64,000 nt of DNA from Plutella xylostella (Eukaryota; Arthropoda; Insecta; Lepidoptera; Plutellidae): NCBI RefSeq assembly GCF_932276165.1, contig NC_064012.1, positions 7,199,501-7,263,500 on the forward strand, in the 5' to 3' direction. Shown in pieces: positions 46,301-58,419 of the stretch. Numbering within the stretch: position 1 is the first letter of the stretch; the number at the start of each line of letters is the position of its first letter. The notes beneath the pieces were generated by a model. The model was not told where the DNA came from. It saw nothing but the letters and a program-made list of their open reading frames with translations, and ran no database searches. The translations under genes were made by a program, and so were the position numbers.

Positions 46301-47318
46301 AATTTCGTCCCGATCAGTGGGTTGAAGGAAGCGACGTATTTGTAGCTATGTATGTTGACTAAACATCTGTTGGTTCAGTGTGTGCGAGCCTTCGTGTGGA
46401 TACCGGCAAGTTCCAGTTAAATCTTCTACCGCGTCTCTCCCTCGACATAATGCGATCGTCGATGACAAATATAATCTTAGCTTTGAGGCGCGTTGATTTG
46501 ACACTGTTGTTATTCCGAGAAGCAGCAGGATTTATTTTTACTCAACTTTACAAAATATTCAGGTGAATGATATCCAATAGCCGTTGTTTCGGATGGCTCA
46601 TTAAATCTGTCGTCGGCTTTGCGCCTTCTGTAAACGATTCAGTTGGAGCTCTATGAAGTTAAAGTTTTTAAATATCGATATCATAGAAATGTCAGTTTAA
46701 TAAGGTGATAAAAAACAATAAAATGTACCTATAGTAAAAAAAAATGTGTAATAATAATATGATTTGCAACATAATTCCTGTTCCCTAATGATGTTTAGTA
46801 ATTGTAAGGTTCACTAATATCTGATGTGGTTTTATAATCTTTCTAAATCCAAAAGAAACAAAAAAAAATAGACTTTCGGTAGGTACCTTACTGTCATGTC
46901 TTTCAAGAATATTAGAGAGAAAAAAAACGACATAGGTAAGTAACTTATTTTTGTACCTAAATAATCACATCGGGTAAAATATAGAAGATATGTTTTTCTA
47001 TTTAACTGGTTGCCCTAAATAAATGAAAAAGAGGAAGACATACCAAGTCAGTGTCACACAAATTTGTGCATTTTTGAATTGTTTCTTTCGCTTTACTTGT
47101 TTCTCTCGCAAAGATAGCGTCATCAGACTCTAATACCTTCGTATTGATACTGGTTCGTTCGTTAGTACCGTGCGATTGCGAAGCATTTGCATTTTTATAT
47201 GCCTTATATCCCCTCGCCAGTAGCAGCGGACCACAGACCGAGGATTTTACACGAAGGGCTTCTGCACTGATAACTCACAAAACAATTTTAGCCCTATTTG
47301 ATATAGTTACCTATAGCA
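40341..47318. other. Downstream intergenic DNA
   Basis: I see no gene, RNA gene or element with defined ends in these 7 kb. A GC-richer block near 40690-40870 resembles the CATCTCCCAAGG-type repeat also glimpsed at about 47600-47720, but too degraded to bound. Short open frames (for example 45396-45662 and 43852-44104) have no supporting signal. Confidence 0.4.
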
Positions 47319-47586
47319 TAAATAAATAAATAAATATGTGGGGACATATGTCACACACGGCTATCCGACCCCAAGCTAGGCAGAACCTGTGTTATGGGTG
47401 TCAAACAGCTGATAATATCTACACAAATACATAGATAGATACAACTAAATATACGTATCAACACCCAAGACCTGAGTACAAAATAATGAATATGTGTCTT
47501 TAAACAAATATCTACCACAGCCGGGAACCCGGGACCTTCGGCGTAGCAGTCAGGGTCACTAATTACTACACCAGTCAGCTGTCAAT
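47319..47586 (-). mobile_element. tRNA-derived SINE with (ATTT)n tail
   Basis: The - strand head (about 47515-47586) keeps a degraded A-box-like TGGTGTAGTAATTAGTGACC and B box GGGTTCCCGGC. The body contains the common lepidopteran segment complementary to TGTCACACACGGCTATC and GACCCCAAGCTAGGCAGA. The tail is an ATTT repeat (47319-47335 on the other strand). It is a SINE and not a tRNA gene, as stem pairing is poor. Confidence 0.75.
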
Positions 47587-47844
47587 AAGTTATCATCAGC
47601 CAGCATTCCTTACAACTGGACATACGCATCTCCCAAGGATAATGCTTTCCTCAAGCTTCCGGGCCTTTCTAATGTAACCATCAATCCGTATGTCCGTTCC
47701 TCCTTCTCACTTAATGCTAAATAATTTATGATCAACCTACGCCTATAGATACTGCTACTTCATTTTACGGACGTTCTATCTAAACCTTAGTGCCATATTA
47801 GTATCCCAACGGAACGGATAGATAGTTTTTCAGTTGAATATAAT

Positions 47845-48841
47845 CTGGGGGCACGGCAGTGCCCCCACCAAGTCGAGCAAAAAAGCGGCACGGCTGTACC
47901 ATCCTTTTCTCGAAGCAATCAGGCCATTTTCGACCCCCTGTAATTTCGTTGTGGATAAAGTAGAAGACTGAATTTTCACTAACCATGCAGACATTGTAAA
48001 GACACGGTATATTTCAAATTTCATTAAATTTGAAACAGTAGTTTAAGAATTATAACGGGTCAAAGTTTCTTAATTTTGCCACTCACTGACTGACTCACCG
48101 ATCATAAAAATTCTAAGGCACTTCTAGCAGACCTAGAAGCTTCAAATTTGGAATATAAGTAGTGTTTGGTGTATGAATCAAGAAAAAACTAAAATATTTG
48201 GGGGCACGGTAGTGTAACCAACTCGAGTAAATTTAAATATAGGCGCACGGCAGTGCCCCTGCCAAATCGAGCAAAAAATTCCCGTCATGCAAATTAAATT
48301 CACAAAGGATGGATTACCTACCAACGGACAAAGCACATCAGGCTACCAGTGCTACCACTTATACTCAATTTTTCTTAATGTTCAATGAATTTTGTGTAGT
48401 GGAAACTAAGCATGAAATTTAATTTGGGAAATTTGATGCAGTACGAAGTATCAAAGTTTCGTTGATTCATTACGTACATTAAGTACGAGTAGCCAAAAAT
48501 AAAGATTCTTGATTCTACCTTGGTTTGCGATTTATGTAGGTAGGTACCTACCAAACTAAGTTAACGCACCTACGTACCTAGAAGGTACCGAAAAGAAAAA
48601 AAAAATAGAACTGTCTACAAAATACAAAAAGAAATGAGATCCCATCAAAAACAATACTTGTCAAAAAAACCAAGTCTCGTAACTCAGTTGTTCTACGGTA
48701 AAAAGTTGTGAGTTCCATATAATACCAAGTCTTATCCACGTACGCATCTCAATATTAAAAATATTTAATGTTTTATATAAATATATTGACTTGGTCATCG
48801 CACTAAATAATTTAATTAACACGTGTTTTCATGCGATGGCC
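47845..48841 (+). mobile_element. About 1-kb repeat, left copy, with flanking 28-bp direct repeat
   Basis: It begins CTGGGGGCACGGCAGTGCC, itself a small palindrome, and has internal relatives of that motif at about 48204 and 48240. It ends soon after GACTTGGTCA. The 28-bp sequence at 47817-47844, containing TAGTTTTTCAGTTGAATATA, recurs with one mismatch at 48842-48869, as a target-site duplication would. An inverted copy forms 53099-56467. I see no coding capacity, so it is non-autonomous and of unknown superfamily. Confidence 0.6.
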
Positions 48842-48869
48842 GATAGGTAGTTTTTCAGTTGAATATAAT

Positions 48870-50334
48870 TGCATTTACCGGAGACGCACCAAATCTCCTA
48901 ACGACTTAAAAACTTTCTAGACCATAAACTCTAATTTATGATCATATCTGTACTGTTCTGTAATTCAAAATAAAAGTTGTGAAAAGTCGTGTTCAAGCAT
49001 TATATCCAATTTAAAGAAGCGTAAAAAACTTACATAGGAACATGAGGTTCCCCGCGGTGAGCCTAGCTGTAACTCAACAGCTGTTGGCAGCAATTATACC
49101 CACACTGGCCAATTTAATTGTGTACATAAAGAATCTTAATTTTTAACATGGAAGCATCGCTCTTAACTTCCTCATTATCATCGTAATCTAGCGGATCTTT
49201 GCCGAAATGAAGTGCCTAGTAACAGTAAAAAGTAAATGTGTAAGCTTATATTCACTACTTATATAATAGGTACACTAAGTACATTAAAATACAGGATGTT
49301 GCAAAAGTGGTAAAGTAAGTCGAAAGAAGAATCATGGGGTAATTCTGCACATATAGATGTTATATGAATCCACTCTGGTGAGTGGCAAACCTTCAGAGTA
49401 TTTCCATCCGAATGAGCCAGAAGCTGAAACTACACCTCAACAAATAATAGAATACAATACAGACGAACTAAAAAAACTAGAGAAATTTGTCATAAAAACA
49501 AATAATTCATGTTATTTTTCATGATTTTTTTTATAAATAACTAATCAAACATTTTACCTACGGCTATGCGTGCAAAATTTAAAAAAATATAATAAACCTC
49601 AGTTATTTGCAATGCTCACTTCTCTTCCTCATTATTATTATGAATTAATACGAAAAAATTAAATAACCATACATAAATTGATAATTTCTAGTTTCTAAAA
49701 ACGTAAAAACAGATTTTAGCTTAAATCTCTGTCTGAAATTTATATCAAACACATGTCGTTGCGAACACTTACTTGGTATACAGCGCTAATTATGGTTATA
49801 ATTCTTATTATGTTAAAACTGGCTAACAATTCAACTTTTTGTTTCCATTCACTAAATGTTAATTTTGTATGTATTTCAAATCAACGACGTATAATAAAAA
49901 GATAATAAACAAGCACGTTAGTTAACGTACGACGTACGGTAGCATGAGAAAAAAACTGTTTCACAAAATGTTCACAGGTATATTTCTAATACTTAACTAT
50001 AACAAAATGTTTGTAAATGAAAAATATAATAGGTACAATTGTTAAAAATAAATAATAAAATGTTATAAATAGATTTAGTGTTAAATCTCAATTTAGTGTC
50101 AAATTTTATATGGACTGACGTTCCTTAAATCGAAATTTGACACTAAATCTAGATTTAATATGTTTGTGCAAGTGGCCCTTAAAATACTTTATTGTGTTTA
50201 CAAACAGTAAATACGTAAAACTACAGATGAAATAAAAGCCAAAACAAACATAAAGTACAGTTACATATAGTTTCGATGCTTTGGTGTTAATAAGTACCTA
50301 CCAACACAAAGTCGAGTACTTATTACACCAACAA
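48870..50334. other. AT-rich stretch between the repeat and the reverse-transcriptase relic
   Basis: No gene. It contains a fragment beginning ACAGGATGTTGCAAAAGT (49291), a motif I associate with dispersed lepidopteran repeats. A 16-bp inverted repeat, ATTTAGTGTCAAATTT and its complement (50092-50107, 50133-50148), lies in a palindromic MITE-like block. Confidence 0.5.
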
Positions 50335-53088
50335 TGGTCGAGGAAAGAAGGCCTCTGACCTTGATTAAAAGCCCCTGCGCTGCGCCCCACGTCCCGGCAG
50401 CGCTGCTAGCGACCAGCGGGAAGTTGGCGGCCTGAGGGCCAGGCCACCTACATAAATTTCAACAAGTGAGATGAGCGGTCTCGCCCAGTGCCCACCAACA
50501 GTGCTTTTGCGGACAATACCTACGAACTTTGTGCCGTGTTATTTTAGTAGTAGATATACCTAGATTTTATATTTGTTATTCAAATTTATAATTATTTAGT
50601 AGTGGATCTATATAGTTATTTATATTTGTTATTTTGGCCTACCAATCAGTCGGCAACCAATGCCAACAGATGGTCTGTCTAGCAGCTTGCCAGACTCTGG
50701 GGCGCTCGCCTCGCAAGGGGGCTCATCCAGGTGCCCTTACTGCTCCCAGCCACGGTACTTCAGAGGGGAGAGGGGGCTAAAGATCCATATCGGCAGGTGC
50801 CATAAACCCGGGAGTCAAGCTTCACCCACCACTAACCCAGCATCACCATCACCTTCACCAAACTTCTGGGAGGACCTATGTGGGAAAAAAACGTCGGTGC
50901 CGGTGGTAAAAAGGATCCCGAGAGGTGCCCGGAACACCGTCGCCAGCGCCCTCTCCTCTCACATACGTGAAGTAGTTAACAAAAATGACAGGAGCAACTG
51001 GGAGCGCCTGCTGACCTTCCCCTACTACATGGCTCATTCTCACTACAAAATTTTAATAACTGTAAATTCACAGTTAACAAAAACAAAAAACCCGAGAACA
51101 AGACCAAAAAAATCGAAACAAAACTGAACGATGGCGACACAAAGGGAGCCGCTGACCTCCTATTCTCGAGCGATGCTCTCGCACCAGACACGGCGGATAC
51201 GTAGTCTGCCCTTCTGTCCAAACACCCACCTCCAGCAGCTACTTCACAGCTCGCCGATGCCCCGGATGGCTCCGAGTGCACCCCTGTGGTCACGTCTGAC
51301 GAGGTCCTTGCTGCGGTACTATCTTTCAAGAATGGATCAGCCGGTGGTTTGGATAGCTTTTACCACCCCAACACCTAAAGAACCTCCTCTGCGGGTCCAC
51401 GGGGCCGGGGGCGGCAGGCGAGGCCCTGCTGGCGGACCTGACCAGGCTGGTCGGCCTGATGCTGTCCGGCTCCGTCTGCGAGGAGATTACCGACATCCTG
51501 TACGGAGCCAACCTGGTCGCTCCTCCTCCGCTCCACTCATCAAGAAAGACGGCGGCCGATCAGACCTATCGCCGTAGGGAACACTATCCGCCGTACAGCC
51601 TCCAAAATCTGCTGCCGTAAAATGCTCCCGGAGCTATCGAAGAAGTTCGAACCAATACAGCTCGGCTTCGGGACTAAAGGAGGCTGTGAAGCGGCGGTAC
51701 ACGCTGCCCGAACCTTTATCACCGAGGGAAATTTTCAGGTGCTGCTGAAGGTGGACGTTAAAAATGCATTCAACTCCATCGATAGAAGCGCCCTGCTGAC
51801 AGAAATCCGTACCCACGCAAACCCAATATATAATTATCTGTGGCAATGCTATAGCAAACCATCAAAGCTCTCATACAAATACCACCACATCCTTTCTGCC
51901 ACCGGCTGTCAGCAGGGCGACCCATTGGGACCAGCAATATTCAGCCTGGGCATTCATCCACATATCTCGAATCTAAATTCAAAATTCAATGTATGGTACC
52001 TTGACGACGGGACCCTAGGGGGCAATGCTACCACAGTGCTGCAAGACCTAAATTCGATTATTCAAAATTTCAGTACAATTGGCTTAGAACAAAATTTTGG
52101 AAAATGTGAACTCTACCTTAACAATTCCTTTTCAGACACAGAAAAAAACGATATTACTAACAAATTCAACGTCCTCGCCCCTAATATCAAAATCGCATGT
52201 GTGACATCAACCCACACAAGGCGATGCACATTTTGAAGTTTTGTTTGTTCGTGCCAAAATTAACGTACGTGTTGAGATGCTCCAATCTATGGAAGTTCCC
52301 ACTTCAACTTACATATTTAGACGAAATTATTAGACGTTCCCTAACCGAAATTCTTAATTGCCGCATAGATGACCGAGGCTGGACCCAAGCCACCCACCTG
52401 TACGCTACGGTGGCATTGGGATACGCAAAGTCTCTGACGTAGCACTGCCCGCATTTTTGTCCTCCGTATCCAGTACACGGGACCTCTTTGGAAGAATTAT
52501 AACTCCATCACTTGGTGATTTAGAGGTGCCGTGTCTGACGGAGGCCAAGAATGCGTGGCTGAACGCTGCTGGTCCCGGGCAAGATATCCCGACAGACACG
52601 ACGTCGCAGAGGCTATGGGACGCGCCACTATGTGCCAAAAAAGTAAAAGACCTACTGGAGACCGCAACCGATCCAGCGGACCGAGCTCGTCTCCTGGCCT
52701 CTAGCTCTCCACAGTCGGGATATTGGCTGAGTGCCTACCCTTCGGCAAATCTAGGCACGCTGCTGGATAGAGCAACTCTGGCAGTGGCCATCAGCTTGAG
52801 GTTAGGGCTTCAAACGAATGAGCCCCGTCGCTGCCGCTGTGGGGAACATGCCGACCGCCGCGGCCACCACGGTCTGTCATGTGGCCGCAGTGCCGGGCGC
52901 ATAGCGCGCCATGCCGCGCTTAATGACACCATCCGCCGGGCCCTTACCAGTGCAAACGTTCCCGCTACCTTAGAGCCAAGCAGGATCATGCGGGACGATA
53001 GCAAGAGACCCGACGGCATGAGTCTGGTGCCATGGAAGAGGGGCCGGCTGCTGGTGTGGGAGGCAACATGCGTGGACACACATATAAA
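50335..53088 (+). pseudogene. Decayed non-LTR-type reverse-transcriptase element with zinc fingers and nuclease-like C-terminus
   Basis: This is a GC-rich island in AT-rich DNA. The first ORF (50660-51127) has a C2H2 finger, Cys25-x2-Cys28-x14-His43-x4-His48. Reading then shifts between frames: a frame-1 segment to a stop near 51378, a frame-0 segment (GEALLADLTRLVGLMLSGSV), and frame 1 again from about 51569 for the RT core with VDVKNAFNSI (motif A), GCQQGDPLGPA (motif B) and WYLDDG (motif C, about 51994-52011). Two more shifts follow, to frame 0 at about 52200 and frame 2 at about 52450. The end has CRCG...HHGLSC and KRPDG...VWEATC, which resembles a zinc knuckle plus a PD-(D/E)xK nuclease, as in early-branching LINEs such as R2/CRE. 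The tail is cut off at 53075-53090. It is dead; the clade is uncertain. Confidence 0.75.
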
Positions 53089-53622
53089 ATAAATATACTG
53101 ACCAAGTCAATATATTTATATAAAACATTAAATATTTTTAAGATTGAGATGCGTGCGTGGATAAGACTTGGTATTACATGGATCTCACAACTTTTTACCG
53201 TAGAACAACTGAGTTTACGAGACTTGTTTTTTTTTTGACAAGTATTGTTTTTGATGGGATGTCATTTCTTTTTGTATTTTGTAGACAGTTCTACTTTATT
53301 TCTTTTCGGTACCTTTTAGGTACGTAGGTGCGTTAACTTAGTTTGGTAGGTACCTACCTACCTAAATCGCAAACTTGAGGTAAGAATCAACAATCTTTAT
53401 TTTTGGCTACGGAATTTTATTTTATTTATTTATTTAACTCTTTATTGTACAAATATTACAAAACATAACTTTGATACTTCGTACTGCATCAAATTTCCCT
53501 AATTAAATTTCAATCTTAGTTTCCAATACACAAAGTTCATTGTACATTAAGAAATTTGACTATAAGTGGTAGCACTGGTAGCCTGATGTGCTTTGTCCGT
53601 GGGTAGGTAAATTAGGTAATCC

Positions 53623-53633
53623 ATCCTTTGCGG
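53623..53633. repeat. Target-site duplication of the RTE LINE, left copy
   Basis: ATCCTTTGCGG occurs here and again at 55823-55833. The uninterrupted ~1-kb repeat at 48.3 kb has the corresponding single sequence, which proves the insertion. Confidence 0.9.
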
Positions 53634-55822
53634 GATCAGTTAGAGAGATAGAGAAACAAAGATCGATAGGAAAAGAAATGATCTCTACATTAACTGATAC
53701 AAAAGGTAGAGTCGCAAAAACCAGACAAGATATACTTAGAATTGCAACAGACTTCTACCGAAATCTCTATGCCAGCAAAGAAGAGTCAATTGTAGAGAAA
53801 ATCCAAAGCACTGAAGATCTAGATGAATTGCCATATATTCTCAAATCTGAAATTAGGTTTACTATTGAAAATCTAAAGAGCAAAAAAGCAACGGGGAAAG
53901 ACTCAATAACAAATGAAATACTGAAATGCTACGCAGACGTACTTATAGATCCAATTCAAAACATTTTTAACTCTATCCTGAAAAATAATGTCTTACCAAA
54001 ACAATGGCATACATCAATAATAAAACTATTACATAAAAAGGGCTGCCAAAAGGATGTCAACAATTTTAGACCTATCACATTATCTTGCTGTCTGTATAAA
54101 CTATTCATGACCATACTCAAGAACAGGCTCTACAAAACCATTGATGAGAGTCAACCAGTCGACCAAGCCGGATTTCGACGAGGCTTTTCAACTACAGACC
54201 ATCTGCATTCTTTGAACATGATCATTGAGAAATATACAGAATACAACAAAAGTCTGTACATATGCTTCATTGACTTCACAAAGGCGTTCGACAGTATAAG
54301 TCAGAATTTTTTAATGAAAGCACTCCTAAAACAAGGAGTTAGTGCAAAATATGTAAGCATACTCATGGAAGTTTACAAGAGGAGCACAGCACTAATAAAA
54401 CTAGAGTCGGAAGGTCCTATGTTCCCAATTCAGAGAGGAGTAAAACAGGGAGATCCTTTTTCCCCACTTTTGTTTGGAGCATTACTTGAGGAAGCGTTTA
54501 GATCCGTCGATTGGGGCTCAAAAGGAATATCAATAAATGGGTATAAATTGACAACCTTAAGATTTGCGGATGATATTGTCTTCTTTTCTGAGAGTGCGAG
54601 TGAACTGCAAGAAATAATTGCAGACTTCCAAGCCGCTATAGAGACTACAGGCCTCCAACTCAATGAAAGTAAAACGAAAATAATGACGAACAGCACGAGA
54701 CAACCTATACGAGTAAAAGGAATAGAACTAGAATATGTGAATGATTATGTATTTTTAGGGCAGATGATGTCATTCATTAAAAGACTGGATAAAGAAGTGG
54801 AAAGAAGAGTAAATATTGGCTGGAAAAAATATTGGGCTCTTAAGCATATATTTAAGTCTGATCTCCACATTTCCATTAAAAGGAAAGTGTTTAACGCTTG
54901 TATTCTACCAGCAATGACGTATGGCGCTCAAACATGGGCACCCACAGAAAGACACAAAACTAAATTATCAGTCAATCAACGAGCAATGGAGCGCAGTATG
55001 TTGAACGTAAGAAAATCAGATAGATTACGGAACGAGGAAGTAAGAAAACGCACAAGAGTAACAGACGTCATCACCACAATAAGAAAATTGAAGTGGCAAT
55101 GGGCTGGACACATAATGAGAACTAACGACAACAGATGGACACGTCTCACAACTGAATGGACACCTAGAGATGGACAGCGCAAGGTCGGCAGGCCGCTGAT
55201 GCGATGGACTGATGAGTTAAGGAAGTTCAACTCATTATGGTGGAGACTAGCCCCAAACAGGAACTTGTGGAACTGGATGTCAAAAGACTTCATTGCTCAA
55301 AATTAGTAACAGAGAACAGAAACGGTATCTCTAGCTCCAACACATCACCCAGTCAAGTCTGGTCAGCACGGGTGATTAGACCAAACCTCACTGATAGATT
55401 CAGTGAGAGGCCTACCATGTCCTATAAAGGACTTAAATGAATGTGACATAATTTTAAGTGAATATAAATTAATGATATTATTGTGTTAAGTATTGTTTGA
55501 GTTGCATAATATTTAATGGTAAATTTTCATTGATTTAATTAGATATTAATAGAATGTAAAGTACTTAATTGAATTATACAACCACGACATATTTTATATT
55601 TGATACTTTGCATGATAGTGTAAATAATTTTTTATTATTATTAATGTAAATGTAATGTATTAATGTACTTAATTTATTTAAACTGTTAATTTGAATTGAA
55701 TAATTTGTTTGCATTGTCAATATTTGCATGATTATGATTAATTGTTTGGCAATAATTCTTTAAACTAATGTCAATGTATGTAAAACTTATGATTGAATAA
55801 AGATTTTATTATTATTATTATT
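53634..55822 (+). mobile_element. 5'-truncated RTE-type LINE insertion with long open reading frame
   Basis: The insertion is bounded by the 11-bp duplication ATCCTTTGCGG. Its frame is open from the left edge to the stop at 55306 (a start codon in flanking DNA at 53588 is fortuitous). The ~557 residues include NFRPITLSCCLYKLF, CFIDFTKAFDSI (RT motif A), GVKQGDPFSPLLF (motif B) and LRFADDIVFF (motif C with Asp-Asp). The C-terminus is typical of RTE: WAGHIMRTNDNRWTRL and GRPLMRWTDELRKF. The endonuclease domain is missing through 5' truncation. A 3' UTR (55307-55800) ends in TTATTA microsatellite repeats, the usual RTE tail. The lack of stops suggests a fairly recent insertion. Confidence 0.9.
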
Positions 55823-55960
55823 ATCCTTTGCGGATTTAATTTGCATGACGGGAATTTTTGCTCGATTTGGCAGGGGCACTACCGTGCGCCTATATTTACT
55901 TGGTACTGCCGTGATATGTGATTATGAAATTATTTAAGCAGTTATATTTAAATTTTACTC

Positions 55961-56179
55961 GAGTTGAAATATTTTTGTTTTTCCTTGATTCATACACCAA
56001 ACGCTACTTATATTCCAAATTTGAAGCTTCTAGGTCTGCTAGAAGTGCCTTAGAATTTTTATGATCGGTCGAGTTGAAATATTTTTGTTTTTCCTTGATT
56101 CATACACCAAACGCTACTTATATTCCAAATTTGAAGCTTCTAGGTCTGCTAGAAGTGCCTTAGAATTTTTATGATCGGT
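55961..56179. repeat. 110-bp tandem duplication
   Basis: 55961-56070 is repeated almost perfectly at 56071-56179. The unit starts GAGTTGAAATATTTTTG and ends TTTTATGATCGG. The other copy of this repeat family, near 48090-48200, has a single unit, so the duplication is private to this copy and young. A (GTGA)n run follows at 56178-56193. Confidence 0.9.
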
Positions 56180-56467
56180 GAGTGAGTGAGTGAGTCAGTG
56201 ACAAAATTAAGAAACTGTGACCAGTTATAATTCTTAAACCACTGTTTCAAATTTAATGAAATTTGAAATATACCGTGTCTTTACAATGCCTGCATGGTTA
56301 GTGAAAATTCAGTCTTCTAAAGTGGTAGTAAAATTCAGTTTTATCCACAACGAAGTTAGAGGGGGTCGAAAATGGCCTGAATTGCTTCGAGAAAAGGATG
56401 GTATGGTACGGCCGTGCCGCTTTTTTGCTCGACTTGGTGGGGCTGGGGGCACTACCGTGCCCCCAGA

Positions 56468-58329
56468 GTTTTTTGCGATTTTTCAAAAGTAGTAGAAAAG
56501 TTGTTTAGACTTTTGCAACACCCTGTAGTGTAGGTACAAGGAGTTAAAATATTTATAACATAAAAATTGTCTACCTAATCTACCTATAGTTACCTATATA
56601 TTATAATCAAAAAATAAAATCCATTGAAACGCAGCTTTAAAATGTCTAATTACTCTAAACATGACAAAGCAAGTCAAGCTCTACAGTCGTTTTAACGACA
56701 CCAAGTTAATGTATTCCGGTGGTTTAAAATATAATAGCTTTATTAAAACACATCTAACAACTAAGTGGAGGTCATTCACACTGAGCTAGTGCGAGTTAGC
56801 AGGGACAAACTAGCAAACCGCAACATATTAAAGTAAACGGTGCTATTGTTAAGATACTGTTAAATGCCAGCGTGGATTACGATACAAGCTATGTTATTCT
56901 TCGCTATCTGAAGGAAAGTCATTTTCATCATTCATGCTCTAAAATTAGTTAAGTATGCCCTGTAAATTTATGTAATGAAAGTTATTTTCATCCCTAGGAA
57001 GTTTTACTATCATGACCGGGTGTCAAATTATAAAAAAATATATTACAATTTTCAAATTTTCTATCATTAATTTTCATAATTCGTGGTGAGTGGATGCGGA
57101 TTCGTCGAATGCATTGACAAAATTTAAAAAGGGAATAAATACTTGCTGATGGAAAATAAAGTTATAGGTCATCCTTATGTATTATGTATGATACATAGAT
57201 TTACTTAGTTACAACAAACTAATAATACGGCACATATAGTATAAAAAGCAAGTGTTCCTGCATATTTTTTTATATTTTTCATACCTGTTTAACATGCTGT
57301 GGGAGCTGGCCTTAAAATTCCGTGGATATTTTACGTGATGTATGTTGGATGTTTGTAGTCAGTTGAATTTTGCACCGAGATGCCAACAGGCAATCGAATA
57401 ACATTTGGACCGCGAAAGCGCGCAGGACGGCGCAATCCTGCACGATCGGAAATAAGTGAAATTAGTAATATTTTCTGCGTCCATTGGCTGTAATGTATAA
57501 ATATGCAGTGTGTTGCAAAATCTAAAAACAATAATCCCTTATTTAAAATCTCACAGTAGCAAAAGCTGGCGCAACGAGACGTAACGTACGTATACATATA
57601 TATTATGTAATGTAGGTACATAGGTAGTAAAATACTCAGTGAGTTAAGTCTGAGTAAACTTAAACGTTTTAGCTTTCCTATGGTGCGTTTTAACCCCCGA
57701 CGGAAAAAGAGGGATGTCATAATTTGTAATTCCTAACTAAAGTCACAGTAGGTATATGTGAGTTATTAAAAACAGTTTAGTTTTACGCGCGTTCCTAATT
57801 GTTGTTTCCCTACCTACCTACGTTCAAAATAACAAGCTAACGGCGTTACGTTTGTAAAAAACTGTCGCCGTAAGTAGGTAGTTAAAAATCCGCTGTACCA
57901 TTTATTTACAAGAATGAATCCGTCTTAGAAAAACTAGCATTCAGAATTATTAATGGTTTGTTTGAATGGTGTGTCACGCGGCTTATTGTTAGCCCATACT
58001 GTGTCCGGATGCGCTCGCTGACACTAATTATTCCCATAGTGCTGGAATGATAGATTATCCTGGACAAATCACTTTTAACTCCACTCTGTCACTCTGCCGA
58101 GCAGCAATAAAAAACTCGTGTGATTAGTTTTTTAAGACGCCTCTGCGATTGTCAAGCAGCGTAAGCTCACTATACGGCTTATCAAAGAAAGTCACTATAA
58201 TAGAAACTAAGATGCCCGTGAATTTATCTAATGTGGACTACCATCAATAGGTCCGTTTAATCTTTGATAATTTATGTTGGGCTACTTCAGGGGCAAGATG
58301 ATCTTCATTTATTAATTCAACATAATATT
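56468..58329. other. AT-rich intergenic DNA
   Basis: No gene recognised. ACTTTTGCAACACCCTGTA at about 56509-56527 is the inverted form of the motif at 49290. The 129-codon frame on the - strand at 57331-57720 has no recognisable domain and is probably chance. Confidence 0.4.
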
Positions 58330-58415
58330 AGTTTACATAGTGAGCTTATTTCATTCATGCAGTATCCGTACCTACGCTGTGTCAATGTGGTGTTGAAGAG
58401 TCAGAAACACAGGTT
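58330..58415 (+). mobile_element. Probable LINE coding scrap
   Basis: One frame reads HAVSVPTLCQCGVEESETQ. It resembles the cysteine-containing segment near the C-terminus of I/R1/Jockey-type LINE proteins (CxCG...ES/T). No other domain remains and it stops at the poly(T) tract that follows. Tentative. Confidence 0.35.
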
Positions 58416-58419
58416 GGTA

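Larger units (their letters stand above)
53099..56467 (-). mobile_element. About 1-kb repeat, right (inverted) copy, split by an RTE LINE
   Basis: Read on the - strand it follows the left copy from TCTGGGGGCACGG (56467) through GCCAAATCGAGCAAAAA to GACTTGGTCA (53099). After removing the RTE insertion (53634-55822) and a 110-bp tandem duplication it is about 1.07 kb. It abuts the truncated end of the reverse-transcriptase relic. No duplication corresponding to the left copy's 28-bp repeat is seen around it. Confidence 0.7.

Noticed and set aside
53588..53633. Start codon for the 572-codon RT frame
   Set aside because: This part lies outside the LINE, in the interrupted 1-kb repeat. The frame is open into flanking DNA by chance and the true LINE start is lost.
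47845..56467. One giant transposon with ~1-kb TIRs encoding a reverse transcriptase
   Set aside because: The left repeat has its own 28-bp flanking direct repeat on both sides, which indicates an independent insertion. The RT frame is broken and truncated at the right repeat.
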